From contig DKUL01000010.1 in assembly GCA_002490665.1 (NCBI GenBank), positions 21,814-68,822 on the forward strand: a DNA stretch of 47,009 bases, given 5' to 3'. Below the pieces are notes generated by a model that saw only the letters and a program-made list of their open reading frames with translations, ran no database searches and was not told the origin of the DNA. Below are positions 1 through 8,146 of the stretch, piece by piece. A program made the position numbers and the translations under genes. Origin of the DNA: Lachnospiraceae bacterium UBA7205 (lineage in GTDB: Bacteria > Bacillota > Clostridia > Lachnospirales > Lachnospiraceae). How positions within the stretch are numbered: the first letter of the stretch is position 1; the number at the start of each line of letters is the position of its first letter.

Positions 1-78
1 ATTTTTACCTGTTACTGGAACGGAGCAGGCAGTAACCGAATATGGTTGTTTATAGGCTAAAAATTAATAAATCTGCTA

Positions 79-107
79 TTGTTTTATCACCGTAAAAGCG
101 ATATCAT
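79..107 (+). promoter_or_regulatory. Putative promoter of galE
   Basis: TTGTTT (79-84), a 17-nt spacer and TATCAT (102-107) form a plausible sigma-A promoter about 70 nt before the galE start. A GTTACTG/CAGTAAC inverted repeat lies further upstream near 10-34 and could be the end of an upstream terminator or a control site. This is seen in the sequence only. Confidence 0.45.
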
Positions 108-178
108 AAAAATAGCAGCAATGCACAAAATAAGACTGTTCCGCAAGGAATGGCAGTATAAAAACGGAGGTACACATT

Positions 179-1195
179 ATGGCAATTTTGGTTACAGGCG
201 GAGCCGGCTTTATCGGCAGCCATACAGTAGTAGAGCTTCAGAATGCAGGATATGATGTAGTGGTAGTGGATAACTTGTCAAATGCAAGTGTCAAGGCATT
301 ACAGCGTGTGGAGAAAATCACAGGAAAGCCAGTGACTTTCTACAAGGAAGACATCCTTGACAGGGATGCGCTCGAGAGGATATTTTCAAGGGAAAACATT
401 GACTCATGTATTCATTTTGCAGGATTAAAAGCGGTTGGCGAGTCTGTCCAGAAACCATGGGAATATTACAATAACAATATCGCGGGCACACTGACACTTG
501 TGGATGTCATGAGAAAGCATAACTGTAAAAACATCATCTTTTCGTCATCTGCAACCGTGTATGGGGATCCGGCATTTATTCCCATCACCGAGGAATGCCC
601 GAAAGGCCAGTGTACCAACCCATATGGATGGACAAAATCCATGCTGGAACAGATTCTTACAGACATGCAGAAGGCAGACCCGGAATGGAATGTCATCCTT
701 CTGCGCTACTTTAACCCAATCGGGGCACACAAGAGCGGGACAATGGGAGAAAACCCCAACGGAATTCCAAACAACCTGATGCCGTACATCACACAGGTGG
801 CTGTCGGAAAGCTTGAGAAGCTTGGTGTATTCGGAAACGACTATGATACGCACGACGGAACAGGCGTGAGAGACTATATCCATGTAGTAGACCTCGCCCT
901 TGGGCATGTGAAGGCACTGAAAAAGATTGAGGAGAAAGCAGGGCTCTGCATCTATAACCTCGGAACAGGCACGGGATACAGCGTGCTTGATATCGTGAAG
1001 AATTTTGAGGAAGCGACAGGCGTGAAGATTCCGTATGAGATAAAGCCAAGGCGTGCAGGCGACATCGCAACCTGTTATGCCGATGCCGCAAAGGCAAAGA
1101 AGGAGCTTGGCTGGACAGCACAGTATGGCATTAAGGACATGTGCGCAGACAGCTGGAGATGGCAGTCAAACAACCCGAACGGATATGAAGATTAA
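179..1195 (+). CDS. galE: UDP-glucose 4-epimerase
   Basis: GalE interconverts UDP-galactose and UDP-glucose in the Leloir pathway, using tightly bound NAD in the cytoplasm. The 338-residue product has the usual family length. The Rossmann glycine motif GGAGFIG is at residues 7-13, the conserved serine is in SSSATVY (Ser124), and the catalytic pair is Tyr149-x3-Lys153 in YGWTK. The ATG follows ACGGAGG at good spacing. The gene stands alone and converges on prs across a shared terminator. It could process galactose released by the alpha-galactosidase at the other end of the window, but that link is inference. Nothing is unusual in the sequence. Confidence 0.97.
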   Translation: MAILVTGGAGFIGSHTVVELQNAGYDVVVVDNLSNASVKALQRVEKITGKPVTFYKEDILDRDALERIFSRENIDSCIHFAGLKAVGESVQKPWEYYNNNIAGTLTLVDVMRKHNCKNIIFSSSATVYGDPAFIPITEECPKGQCTNPYGWTKSMLEQILTDMQKADPEWNVILLRYFNPIGAHKSGTMGENPNGIPNNLMPYITQVAVGKLEKLGVFGNDYDTHDGTGVRDYIHVVDLALGHVKALKKIEEKAGLCIYNLGTGTGYSVLDIVKNFEEATGVKIPYEIKPRRAGDIATCYADAAKAKKELGWTAQYGIKDMCADSWRWQSNNPNGYED

Positions 1196-1198
1196 AAA

Positions 1199-1228
1199 AA
1201 TCCCCCACAGTGAAAACTGCGGGGGATT
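1199..1228. terminator. Shared bidirectional terminator of galE and prs
   Basis: ATCCCCCACAGT and ACTGCGGGGGAT form a perfect 12-bp stem with a GAAA tetraloop. A-rich sequence precedes it and a T-run follows, so it can work in both directions between the converging genes. Confidence 0.9.
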
Positions 1229-1231
1229 CTT

Positions 1232-2416
1232 TTAAAGTTCGCCATTTTTGTATCTGTTGATAAAACTGTGAATCCTGTCATTCGGATTCAGCAGGTCGCT
1301 GATGGAGGAATCGTGGTTCAGCGTATCAATAATATAGGCAATATATTTGCTCATGTCACAGCTGATATACCATTCCTTTTCAAGCAAATCCGGACGCTGG
1401 TAAATCAAATTTGTCGTAAGGACTCTCGTGATAAGCCCCTGTTCGTATGCCTCGTCAAAACGCTCAAGGCCACTTGTGAAAAGACCAAAGGTCGCAGCGG
1501 CAAAGATGCGCCTTGCTTTTCTTTTCTTCAGGTCTGCGGCAACTTCAAGCACGCTCTCGCCAGAGGAAATCATGTCATCGATGATAATGACATCCTTCCC
1601 CTCGACACTGCTTCCAAGGAATTCGTGTGCCACAATCGGGTTGCGCCCATTCACAATTTTTGTGTAGTCACGCCGTTTGTAGAACATACCCATGTCAAGC
1701 CCCATGACGTTTGCCGTGTAGATTGCGCGGCTCATGCCGCCTTCGTCAGGACTGATGATCATCATATGGTCAGAATCGATGGTCAGGTCAGACACATTGC
1801 TCAATAGCCCCTTGATAAACTGGTAAGTCGGGGAGACTGTCTCGAAACCGTTGAGCGGAATTGCATTCTGTACACGGGGATCGTGGGCATCAAACGTGAT
1901 GATGTTGTCGACACCCATATTCACCATCTCCTGAAGTGCAAGCGCGCAGTCAAGGGATTCGCGGGAATTCCTTTTGTGCTGGCGGCTTTCATACAGGAAC
2001 GGCATTATGACGGTAATCCGCCTTGATTTTCCGCCGACAGCAGCAATGATTCTCTTCAAATCCTGGTAGTGGTCATCCGGGGACATATGGTTCTCCTGCC
2101 CGCACAGGGAATATGTCAGGCTGTAGTTTGTGACATCAACCAGCAGATAAAGGTCGTCACCGCGCACGGATTCCATAATCATCCCTTTTGCCTCGCCCGT
2201 GCCAAAACGGGGAACCTTTGTCTGGATGATATAGGAGTCGCGCTGGTATCCGGCAAATGCAAGCGACCCCTTATGCTCGCTTTCGCGCTCGCCCCTCCAT
2301 CTGACAAGATACTTGTCCACTTTGTCACCAAGCTCCTGGCACCCCCGCAGAGGGATGATGCCCAATGATCCTACAGGTATTGAATTAAGATTTCTTTTCT
2401 CCTCACGAACTGGCAT
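1232..2416 (-). CDS. prs: Ribose-phosphate pyrophosphokinase (PRPP synthetase), long form
   Basis: The enzyme makes PRPP from ribose 5-phosphate and ATP for nucleotide, histidine, tryptophan and NAD synthesis. The frame opens at a TTG at 2461, but I place the start at the ATG at 2416, which follows AGTGAGG and begins MPVREE, giving 394 residues. This is about 75 residues longer than the classical enzyme; long forms are common in Clostridia. The catalytic flexible loop is near residues 139-149 (PFLYESRQHKR), a DAHDP motif is at 176-180, and the PRPP-binding loop VIIIDDMISSGES is at 276-288. It is the last gene of the murC-dnaD-dnaC-prs string, 58 bp after the dnaC-like gene. Confidence 0.93.
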   Translation of the reverse strand: MPVREEKRNLNSIPVGSLGIIPLRGCQELGDKVDKYLVRWRGERESEHKGSLAFAGYQRDSYIIQTKVPRFGTGEAKGMIMESVRGDDLYLLVDVTNYSLTYSLCGQENHMSPDDHYQDLKRIIAAVGGKSRRITVIMPFLYESRQHKRNSRESLDCALALQEMVNMGVDNIITFDAHDPRVQNAIPLNGFETVSPTYQFIKGLLSNVSDLTIDSDHMMIISPDEGGMSRAIYTANVMGLDMGMFYKRRDYTKIVNGRNPIVAHEFLGSSVEGKDVIIIDDMISSGESVLEVAADLKKRKARRIFAAATFGLFTSGLERFDEAYEQGLITRVLTTNLIYQRPDLLEKEWYISCDMSKYIAYIIDTLNHDSSISDLLNPNDRIHSFINRYKNGEL

Positions 2417-2474
2417 TGAAAAAATCCTCACTTTCTGTATTATGATGCGCAAGAGGCGCAATCTTTTCAGTTAC

Positions 2475-3446
2475 TTATCTGGCTGTAGACGCCGTTTTTT
2501 TCTGCATGCGTATGTCCCGGCCTGTCAGCTTACATACATCATAATTGCTTGTGATACGGGAAAATATCCGGTCGGAATAGCGGTCCCGCAATTCTCCCAG
2601 GGACAGATTCGTTGTAATAATCGTCGATTTTTTTCTCAGGTGCCTGTTGTTGAGGCATGAAAAAAGCTGGGAGGAAACAAAGGAATTGGTAAGCTCAGTT
2701 CCCAAATCATCTATAATAAGCAGGTCGCAGTCAAAAATATCATTGGAGATTCCGGACACTGCCTCTTTGCTGTCTTTGTCAAAAGTGCTTCTGGATAGTG
2801 TGTCAAAAAGCTGGGAAGCACTAAAATATATGACGAGATTCCCTTTATCAATCAGTTCTTTCGCTATACAGCATGATAAAAAAGATTTTCCCGTTCCTAC
2901 TGTACCATAAAAAAACAAATTTCGGTAGTCCAAATAAAAGCTTTTCACAAAATTTTGGCATATTTGTACAGCTTTTGTAAATTTTTCGAGGTCTTCTCCC
3001 TCATAATAATCATAAGATAGGAAAGAAAAGTTCTCTGTCTCGAGCAGATTTTTAATGTGGGACTGCTCATAAATGAGATTGATTTCCGCGGCGCGAAAAC
3101 AATTGCATTTTTTGCTGCCGATATAACCGGTGTCCTGGCACTTCTCACATGCATATACCGGTGTCAGGTAGTCGGCTGGAAATCCATGTTCGCGCAGCAG
3201 CGCGGCTTTTTTATCCGAAAGCTCCCTTAAAAGCTGCTTTAACTCGGCAAGCGCGTTCTTGTCTCCGTCGAGAAGCTTTCGCCCCTGTGCGACGGAGATG
3301 GTGGCAGCCTGCTTGTCCAGCTCCTGATAGGCAGGTATTTTTTTGTATACGTTCTGGGTATTCTGTTCGAGCCTGTATCTTGCAGTGCGCTGTTTTTCCT
3401 CATAGGCACGCATGACTGCATCGTATTGACTGTTTGTAAGCGGCAT
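2475..3446 (-). CDS. DnaC/DnaI-like helicase-loader ATPase
   Basis: This AAA+ ATPase of the DnaC/DnaI family (323 residues) probably loads the replicative helicase at origins. An N-terminal helical region carries a zinc-binding-type cluster, CEKC and CNC (Cys100, 103, 114, 116), typical of DnaI. Walker A is GTVGTGKS at 181-188, Walker B is LLIIDD at 242-247, and a sensor motif TTN is at 278-280. Phage and IS21 DnaC-like proteins share the ATPase core, but the zinc motif and the DnaD-like neighbour favour the chromosomal loader. The start follows GAGGATAATACA, and only 10 bp separate it from the dnaD-like stop, so translation is probably coupled. Confidence 0.88.
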   Translation of the reverse strand: MPLTNSQYDAVMRAYEEKQRTARYRLEQNTQNVYKKIPAYQELDKQAATISVAQGRKLLDGDKNALAELKQLLRELSDKKAALLREHGFPADYLTPVYACEKCQDTGYIGSKKCNCFRAAEINLIYEQSHIKNLLETENFSFLSYDYYEGEDLEKFTKAVQICQNFVKSFYLDYRNLFFYGTVGTGKSFLSCCIAKELIDKGNLVIYFSASQLFDTLSRSTFDKDSKEAVSGISNDIFDCDLLIIDDLGTELTNSFVSSQLFSCLNNRHLRKKSTIITTNLSLGELRDRYSDRIFSRITSNYDVCKLTGRDIRMQKKTASTAR

Positions 3447-3456
3447 TGTATTATCC

Positions 3457-4587
3457 TCAATTACTCAGTATATTTTGCTCCAGTTCATCAAAATCATATG
3501 CATTCTGCGCAAAATGATTAAATTTGTTATTTGTGACAATGTTGTCATTTTTGCGCTGTCTGCCATTCTGCGCGGAGCGTTTATAGGAAGCGTCCGCGGC
3601 GGGAATGTCGGCTTTGTGGTGCACGCCTGCCTGGTACCATTTTGTGAGGATGCCGTCCGCGTATGCAAAACGGTGGCTGTCCGTTGTCAGCACCGTCTTG
3701 TCGCAGGCTTCCTGGATGACATCAAGCAGAAAACCGTATTCCTTCGTCCATTTATTTATGTATTCAAGCTCCTTTGGAGCAGGATTTGCGTTTTTTCCAA
3801 GTGACTTCATGATGGTGTACACCACCTTGTCATATTTGCGCGACGCGTTCTGTGCATCGGCTGGCGACAGAATCCCCTGCTCATGCCATGACAGCGCCAC
3901 CTTTTCCATATAGCGGAAGTCTTTTTTCCCGCGCTCGACACAGTGCTGTACCAGATAGTCAATCAGGTCGGCGGAAAAACCAAGCCTGTCGTAGAAAAAC
4001 AGGACAGTCTCCATGTCGCTGCGCGTCAGCGGCCGTCCGATATACTGTTCCGTGACCATAAGCAGCTGCTCGATGTCCTCGTTGCTCTTAAAACGTTTCA
4101 GCTCGTCGAGTGAGTATTCCGGTCTGCTCTTTTTCTCAGCTGTGGGCTGACTGCCTGCGGCTGCGACAGTACGGTTCGCAGCAGTCTGGGTCGTTCCTGT
4201 TCTGGCAGTCATGCCCGTCTGCATGGATGCTGGTCTTATAAAGGATAAGACTGGTGTGATGCGTGGGGCGGTTTTTGGCGCCTCACATACATTTTCCAAG
4301 GACAGCACCCTGATACCTGACAGGTTGTGAGCCGCGTCAAAATCAAGTGCCAGGAGCTGCCGCGATTCCCAGTACATCAGTGACCTGAGAACGTCTTTTT
4401 CCGTATAGTTAAACTTGTCCGCAATGTCAGTGACGCTGGTTGGGAGATTTGCGTTCATCATGCGGATCAGAAAAAGATATATTTTAAGCTGGGCATCATT
4501 TGCATCCGACATATATTCATCAATGAATAAATTGGAGATGGCTGTCTGCCCGTTAGTGGCAGCCCTGTAAATGTTGACACGATTCAT
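3457..4587 (-). CDS. DnaD-like primosome protein with two DnaB_2 domains
   Basis: DnaD and DnaB of Firmicutes remodel origin DNA and recruit the helicase loader. The 376-residue product has an N-terminal winged-helix region (about 15-90), then a variable linker rich in Ala, Thr and Pro (about 110-160). Two C-terminal DnaB_2-type repeats follow, each ending in the family's Tyr-to-Trp signature: RYMEKVALSWHEQGI and AYADGILTKWYQAGV. Two such repeats resemble B. subtilis DnaB more than DnaD, so it may fill the DnaB role. The start ATG follows GACGGGTG. The next gene encodes the predicted loader, and the upstream region carries DnaA boxes, so the operon looks dedicated to replication initiation. 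Confidence 0.88.
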   Translation of the reverse strand: MNRVNIYRAATNGQTAISNLFIDEYMSDANDAQLKIYLFLIRMMNANLPTSVTDIADKFNYTEKDVLRSLMYWESRQLLALDFDAAHNLSGIRVLSLENVCEAPKTAPRITPVLSFIRPASMQTGMTARTGTTQTAANRTVAAAGSQPTAEKKSRPEYSLDELKRFKSNEDIEQLLMVTEQYIGRPLTRSDMETVLFFYDRLGFSADLIDYLVQHCVERGKKDFRYMEKVALSWHEQGILSPADAQNASRKYDKVVYTIMKSLGKNANPAPKELEYINKWTKEYGFLLDVIQEACDKTVLTTDSHRFAYADGILTKWYQAGVHHKADIPAADASYKRSAQNGRQRKNDNIVTNNKFNHFAQNAYDFDELEQNILSN

Positions 4588-4665
4588 ATTTTTTCACCCG
4601 TCCTGGTCTAAATTCCTTAAGTCTGAATCCGGCGTGGGAGACACCGGCATCCGTAAGGTAAGTGT

Positions 4666-4693
4666 ATTGTAGCATAACTGCCCGAAAAAGCAA
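4666..4693 (-). promoter_or_regulatory. Putative promoter of the dnaD-like operon
   Basis: On the minus strand TTGCTT (4693-4688), a 16-nt spacer and TACAAT (4671-4666), with TGC just before the -10, make a plausible sigma-A promoter. It lies 79 nt before the dnaD-like start. The DnaA-box cluster begins 47 bp upstream of the -35. Confidence 0.55.
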
Positions 4694-4739
4694 GCCCCGC
4701 AGCCTTCCCGCGCCTTGTGAATACTGGATTTTTTCTCAA

Positions 4740-4908
4740 TGTGGATGATGTGGATAATGTGGATAGCACAGACGCAGATTCCACAAAAGCCTGTCAAACC
4801 ACAAATATAACATGTGGATTTTTATGATGGCATTGTGGATGAAAGCAAAAAATATCCACACTTCTTTTCGCCGTTCGGGGCGCCAAAAAATGTGGATAAT
4901 GTGGATAA
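4740..4908. promoter_or_regulatory. Cluster of DnaA-box sequences with 9-bp tandem arrays
   Basis: The consensus DnaA box TTATCCACA is TGTGGATAA on the other strand. Exact copies are at 4749-4757, 4891-4899 and 4900-4908. One-mismatch copies are at 4740-4748, 4758-4766, 4834-4842 and, inverted, 4852-4860; a two-mismatch copy is at 4813-4821. The boxes at 4740-4766 form three abutting 9-mers and those at 4891-4908 form two, the last touching the murC stop codon. All lie between murC and the dnaD-like gene. DnaA control of a primosome operon or DnaA titration is inference; B. subtilis DnaA is known to act on the dnaB-dnaI operon and to bind scattered box clusters. Confidence 0.8.
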
Positions 4909-6288
4909 TTATATTCCGAGCAGGTTTTCACCGATTTTTACAACATCTCCGGCTCCCATAGTTATCAACAAATCGCCGTTGATACAATTTTTTAATAAAA
5001 AATTTTCAATTTCATCAAAACTTTCAAAATAATAGCATTCCGTCCCGGTTTTTTCCAGCTCGCGAAGCAGATCCATCGAGCTGATTCCGATCGTATTTTT
5101 TTCGCGGGCGGCATAAATATCGGTTAAGACAACCTTGTCGGCAAGCGAGAGCGCCTTTGCAAAATCTTTCAGGAACGCTTTGGTGCGCGTGTATGTATGG
5201 GGCTGGAAGACACACCACAATGTCTTGTGCGGATAGTTGGCTGCGGCTTTCAGGGTTGCGGTTATCTCCGTGGGATGGTGTGCGTAGTCGTCGAGAATCT
5301 GGATGCCGCCAATTTCCCCCTTGTGTTCAAACCGCCTGTCGGTTCCGTGGAATGCAGAGAGTGCGTCAAGCACCGTGGCGGAATCAATTCCGAGAATGTC
5401 CATCAGCGCGATGACGGAGAGCGAGTTGAGGATATTGTGCTCACCGACAACGCCAAGCTTCACGGTGCCGCATTCTTTTCCGTTTCGGAGCAGGGTGTAG
5501 GAGCCGCGCCCGAGCGCGTCGTAGGACGCGTCCGTGTAGCTGTAGTCGGCGCTGTTGTCCGAGCCAAAGGTGACAATGTGACACGTAAGCCCGTCTACAA
5601 GCTCGTCAAGCCGGTCAATTCCCTTGTTGACAATAAGGTACCCGTCCGCGGGAAGGATGTCGGCAAACTTCCGGAAGGAACGCCGGATATCGTCAATATC
5701 CTTGAAAAAGTCCATATGGTCTTCTTCTATATTAAGTATGATGCTGATATGCGGAAAAAAGCTCAAAAACGAGTTGGTGTACTCGCATGCCTCCGTCACA
5801 AAGTACTCGGATTTTCCGACGCGGATGTTTCCCCCGATGGACTTTAAGATTCCCCCGATGGACAGGGTGGGGTCGGTGTCTGCCGCGAGAAGCACCTCCG
5901 AAACCATCGAAGTCGTCGTTGTCTTTCCATGGGTGCCGCTGATTGCAATTGGTGTTTTGTAGTTTTTCATAATCTGCCCAAGCAGGCTGGCGCGCGTCAT
6001 CAGGGGGATGTTTTTCTCCGTGGCGGCGACAAACTCGGGATTGTCACTTGCGATTGCGGCGGTGTAGACGACAAGGTCGATGGAATCGTTTATGTTGCTT
6101 GCCATCTGCGGATAGCTGATTCTGGCGCCCATGGCGGCAAGGTGCTGCGTCAGGGGGGATTTTCTGGCGTCTGAGCCGCTCACGCAAAATCCCGCGTCAA
6201 TCAGGATCTCGGCAAGCCCGGACATGCTGATTCCGCCGATTCCGATAAAGTGTACGTGGACTGGATGGTCGAAATTTATCTGGTACAT
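4909..6288 (-). CDS. murC: UDP-N-acetylmuramate--L-alanine ligase
   Basis: MurC adds L-alanine to UDP-MurNAc, the first peptide step of peptidoglycan precursor synthesis in the cytoplasm. The 459 residues match the family. The N-terminal nucleotide-sugar domain begins with FIGIGGISMSGLA (14-26). The central Mur-ligase ATP loop is GTHGKTTT at 118-125. A C-terminal domain holds DDYAHHPTE, and HTYTRTK follows further on. The ATG is preceded by AAAGGAAC. It is the first gene of the minus-strand block, and its stop abuts the DnaA-box cluster. Confidence 0.96.
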   Translation of the reverse strand: MYQINFDHPVHVHFIGIGGISMSGLAEILIDAGFCVSGSDARKSPLTQHLAAMGARISYPQMASNINDSIDLVVYTAAIASDNPEFVAATEKNIPLMTRASLLGQIMKNYKTPIAISGTHGKTTTTSMVSEVLLAADTDPTLSIGGILKSIGGNIRVGKSEYFVTEACEYTNSFLSFFPHISIILNIEEDHMDFFKDIDDIRRSFRKFADILPADGYLIVNKGIDRLDELVDGLTCHIVTFGSDNSADYSYTDASYDALGRGSYTLLRNGKECGTVKLGVVGEHNILNSLSVIALMDILGIDSATVLDALSAFHGTDRRFEHKGEIGGIQILDDYAHHPTEITATLKAAANYPHKTLWCVFQPHTYTRTKAFLKDFAKALSLADKVVLTDIYAAREKNTIGISSMDLLRELEKTGTECYYFESFDEIENFLLKNCINGDLLITMGAGDVVKIGENLLGI

Positions 6289-6324
6289 AATAATAGTTCC
6301 TTTCAGTTTTGTTATTCTCTATAT

Positions 6325-6352
6325 ATTATACATGATACACCCCATGCGGCAA
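6325..6352 (-). promoter_or_regulatory. Putative promoter of murC
   Basis: On the minus strand TTGCCG (6352-6347), a 16-nt spacer and a perfect TATAAT (6330-6325) lie 37 bp before the murC start. Confidence 0.5.
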
Positions 6353-6365
6353 ATTTTCCATAGTT

Positions 6366-6523
6366 AGGAACTGTAAAAAAATAACTTTTAAATAGCGCGT
6401 AGGATTTTTCTTCGAGAGTGCCGCTCAAAAATCAGGCGCATAGCGGGCTATGTAACTGATTTTTGAACGGTGCTATCGGAGAAAAAGACAAGCAATATTA
6501 AAAGTTATTTTTGGACAGTTCCT
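6366..6523. repeat. 158-bp imperfect palindromic element
   Basis: The left half beginning AGGAACTGTAAAAAAATAAC is mirrored by the right half ending TTATTTTTGGACAGTTCCT. The pairing continues through CAAAAATCA/TGATTTTTG towards the centre at about 6445, so the whole element folds into one long hairpin. It is noncoding and sits between the divergent murC and glgC genes. It looks like a miniature inverted-repeat element or a large cruciform or RNA hairpin. A related GGAACTG end fragment appears near 35975. Nothing shows a transposase. Confidence 0.75.
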
Positions 6524-6737
6524 TAGCGCACTGATTTCTGAATAACCATGCAAAATGGATTCGTGGCGGCCGCGAAATGATATATTTTATGCAAAACAGA
6601 CAGAAAATAGAACAAAATTCGTAAAATATATGAATCTTTTTGCGGCACTACCGAGATAAGTTATGTATACGTAAAAAATGTATAAAAATATTCACATTTA
6701 TCGCGTTAAAGTTGTTCCCTTTACCAAAAATGTATGC

Positions 6738-6743
6738 TATAAT
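6738..6743 (+). promoter_or_regulatory. Extended -10 element before glgC
   Basis: TGCTATAAT gives a perfect -10 with an extended TGn motif. No good -35 is present at standard spacing. About 110 nt of leader follow before glgC. The rest of 6524-6854 holds no gene I can support. Confidence 0.5.
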
Positions 6744-6854
6744 AAATCAGGGTCTGCTTTTATGCAAAAACGATTATAATCCGACAAATTTCGGACTGTA
6801 ATTGTATACCGTAACTTATGCAAAACCCAGTATTAAGCAATTAGGGGTGACGAC

Positions 6855-8123
6855 ATGATTAAAAAAGAAATGATTGCCATGCTTTTGGCAGGTGGACAGG
6901 GCTCAAGACTGGGTGTCCTGACATCGAAAATGGCAAAACCGGCGGTTGCCTTCGGAGGAAAATACAGAATCATTGATTTTCCGCTCAGCAACTGTATTAA
7001 TTCCGGTATTGACACAGTCGGAGTGCTTACACAGTATCAGCCGTTGAAGCTGAACACACATATCGGTATCGGTATCCCATGGGACCTGGATCGCAATGTC
7101 GGTGGTGTGACGGTATTACCGCCGTATGAGAAAAGCAGTGAGAGTGAATGGTACACGGGAACTGCAAATGCGATTTTTCAGAATCTTGAGTATATGGAGA
7201 ACTATAATCCTGACTATGTGCTGATCCTTTCAGGCGACCATATCTACAAGATGGATTACGAAGTGATGCTCGACTTCCACAAGGAAAGCGGTTCGGAAGT
7301 GACCATAGCATCCATGCCGGTGCCAATTGATGAAGCAAAGCGTTTTGGCATTGTAATTACGGATGAAAACAAGAAAATTACAGACTTTGAGGAGAAACCG
7401 GAGAAACCCAGAAGCAACCTGGCTTCGATGGGAATTTACATATTTAACTGGAAGACGCTCAAGGAGGCGCTTCTGGCGAAAGCAGACCAGCCTGCACTTG
7501 ATTTTGGAAAGCATGTCATTCCATACTGCCACGAGAAGGGATGCCCGATGTACTGCTACGAGTTCAACGGCTACTGGAAGGATGTCGGGACGCTCAGTTC
7601 CTACTGGGAAGCGAACATGGAGCTGATTGACATTGTTCCGGAATTTAACCTCTATGAGGAATATTGGAAGATTTACACAAAGAGCGAGGTGCTTCCTCCC
7701 CAGTATATCGCGCCTGACAGTGTGATAGAGCGCTGTATCATCGGTGAGGGCTCGGAAATTTATGGACAGGTTTACAATTCCGTTATCGGATGCGGCGTCA
7801 CAATCGGAGAGGGTACGGTTGTGCGCAATTCCATTATCATGAACCAGACTCAGATTGGCGATAAGTGCGTGATTGAGAAGGCCATCATAGATGAGTATTC
7901 GCAGGTTGGCAGCAATACGCAGATAGGCACGCTCCCTGAAAAGGAAAACGACACAAGACCTGATATCTACAATAGCGGACTGGTTACAATCGGAGAGAAA
8001 TCAGTCGTTCCCGCCAATGTGAAAGTGGGTAAGAACACCGTGGTCTTTGGTGAGACCGTTGCGGCAGACTATCCGGATGGCATTCTGGACAGCGGCAGGA
8101 CATTGATAAAGGTGGGAGATTGA
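6855..8123 (+). CDS. glgC: Glucose-1-phosphate adenylyltransferase, catalytic subunit
   Basis: GlgC makes ADP-glucose from glucose 1-phosphate and ATP, the committed step of glycogen synthesis. The 422-residue protein starts at an ATG after AGGGGTGACG. The N-terminal nucleotidyltransferase domain has the intact signature GGQGSRLGVLT (13-23) followed by AKPA. Further on it has LSGDHIYKMDY with the metal-binding Asp. The C-terminal third shows left-handed beta-helix repeats (VIERCIIGEGSEIYG, VVRNSIIM). It is followed after 23 bp by glgD, which makes a two-subunit enzyme likely, as in other Firmicutes. Confidence 0.96.
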   Translation: MIKKEMIAMLLAGGQGSRLGVLTSKMAKPAVAFGGKYRIIDFPLSNCINSGIDTVGVLTQYQPLKLNTHIGIGIPWDLDRNVGGVTVLPPYEKSSESEWYTGTANAIFQNLEYMENYNPDYVLILSGDHIYKMDYEVMLDFHKESGSEVTIASMPVPIDEAKRFGIVITDENKKITDFEEKPEKPRSNLASMGIYIFNWKTLKEALLAKADQPALDFGKHVIPYCHEKGCPMYCYEFNGYWKDVGTLSSYWEANMELIDIVPEFNLYEEYWKIYTKSEVLPPQYIAPDSVIERCIIGEGSEIYGQVYNSVIGCGVTIGEGTVVRNSIIMNQTQIGDKCVIEKAIIDEYSQVGSNTQIGTLPEKENDTRPDIYNSGLVTIGEKSVVPANVKVGKNTVVFGETVAADYPDGILDSGRTLIKVGD

Positions 8124-8146
8124 AATAGCGAGAATGGAGAGGGAAA

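Noticed and set aside
4740..4908. The chromosomal replication origin
   Set aside because: dnaA, dnaN and rpmH are not nearby, and an unwinding element is not clear; the boxes fit operon control or titration better.
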